Shown here one piece after another: positions 59,683 to 59,750 of a stretch of 59,750 nucleotides of DNA. Source of the stretch: Halobacteriales archaeon QS_5_70_17 (GTDB lineage Archaea; Halobacteriota; Halobacteria; Halobacteriales; Haloarculaceae); contig PXRR01000008.1 in assembly GCA_003021975.1 (NCBI GenBank), positions 52,485 through 112,234 on the forward strand. Direction: 5' to 3'. Below the pieces are notes generated by a model. The model saw only the letters and a list, made by a program, of their open reading frames with translations. It was not told the DNA's origin and made no database searches. The position numbers and the translations under genes were made by a program. Every line of letters starts with the position of its first letter. Position 1 is the stretch's first letter.

Positions 59683-59750
59683 TCAGGTGCGGTCGGCCCG
59701 CCGGAAGGCGTCGCCGGCCCGCGCGGCGGTCCGGGCGACGCGAAGCGGTT
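59683..59750 (-). CDS. 3' end of a gene continuing beyond the window
   Basis: On the minus strand a frame open to the window edge ends TGA at 59683-59685; the last residues read RTAARAGDAFRRADRT. Codon positions show the third-position GC of coding sequence. Too short to identify. Confidence 0.35.
   Translation of the reverse strand, partial: PLRVARTAARAGDAFRRADRT

Noticed and set aside
1-59750. tRNA, rRNA, CRISPR arrays, insertion sequences or provirus genes.
   Set aside because: I looked in the intergenic stretches and saw no tRNA-like TPsiC arm context, no regularly spaced repeats and no transposase or integrase signatures. This was by eye only; tRNAscan-SE and an IS search would settle it.

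Overview
This window is chromosomal DNA from a haloarchaeon (class Halobacteria). The evidence is very high GC content with strong third-position GC, strongly acidic proteins, archaeal information-processing genes (TBP, PCNA, Orc1/Cdc6, PriL, RFC small subunit, Hjc, eIF1A, Rio1, thermosome), a two-gene TatC arrangement including the haloarchaeal double TatC, a Tat-lipoprotein, a PGF-CTERM protein, and many leaderless genes that start 22-30 bp after a BRE/TATA element. I cannot name the genus. I found no tRNA, rRNA, CRISPR array, transposase or provirus gene by reading, but I could not run a search.

Layout. 0-6.5 kb: the end of carS, orc1/cdc6, a MutS-related ATPase, a small acidic protein, larE, an acetyltransferase and a histidine phosphatase. 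6.6-10.4 kb: divergent tatC genes. 10.4-17 kb: small membrane proteins, a ribbon-helix-helix regulator overlapping a YhhQ-type transporter, rlmE, a PGF-CTERM secreted protein, pcn, a GYD protein, a zinc protein and priL. 17-22.2 kb: a SWIM protein, hjc, ahcY, a secreted acidic protein and mtaD (ahcY and mtaD both act on S-adenosylhomocysteine metabolism). 22.6-28.9 kb: hisG, a CPBP protease homologue, tbp divergent from trmG10, an RFC small subunit and a DUF4382 lipoprotein. 29-39.2 kb: a broken SHOCT-type gene, rnz, a DUF460 protein, and a translation/ribosome-biogenesis cluster (eIF1A, nucleotidyltransferase-like, rio1, trpS, GNAT, KH/Dim2-like), then paaK. 39.6-44.6 kb: an aminotransferase, a four-gene operon of extremely acidic low-complexity proteins of unknown function, and an HTH-10 regulator. 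44.6-54.1 kb: a broken GNAT gene, a thermosome subunit, HD hydrolase, lrp divergent from glnA, PAP2, YihY/BrkB and trm1. 54.3-59.7 kb: HAD hydrolase, hisH, phnDCE and a family-4-like uracil-DNA glycosylase.

The most interesting signal is upstream of trpS (35227-35430). A promoter of haloarchaeal type sits 28 bp before a 27-codon leaderless GTG open frame that begins MTPLRWRWHWRPLL, so three Trp codons fall within five codons. These same codons form the left arms of two mutually exclusive RNA hairpins (35276-35326), and a third hairpin surrounds the leader stop codon. This has the architecture of a ribosome-mediated, tryptophan-sensing attenuator controlling tryptophanyl-tRNA synthetase in an archaeon.

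A second theme is gene damage without mobile-element scars. yhhQ, rlmE (SAM motif I missing), one GNAT gene and a SHOCT-type gene have internal losses or frameshifts, the SWIM gene has no stop before it runs antisense through hjc and ahcY, and yihY is fused to its neighbour. Either the assembly has short deletions or the strain has suffered many of them; read-level data would decide.
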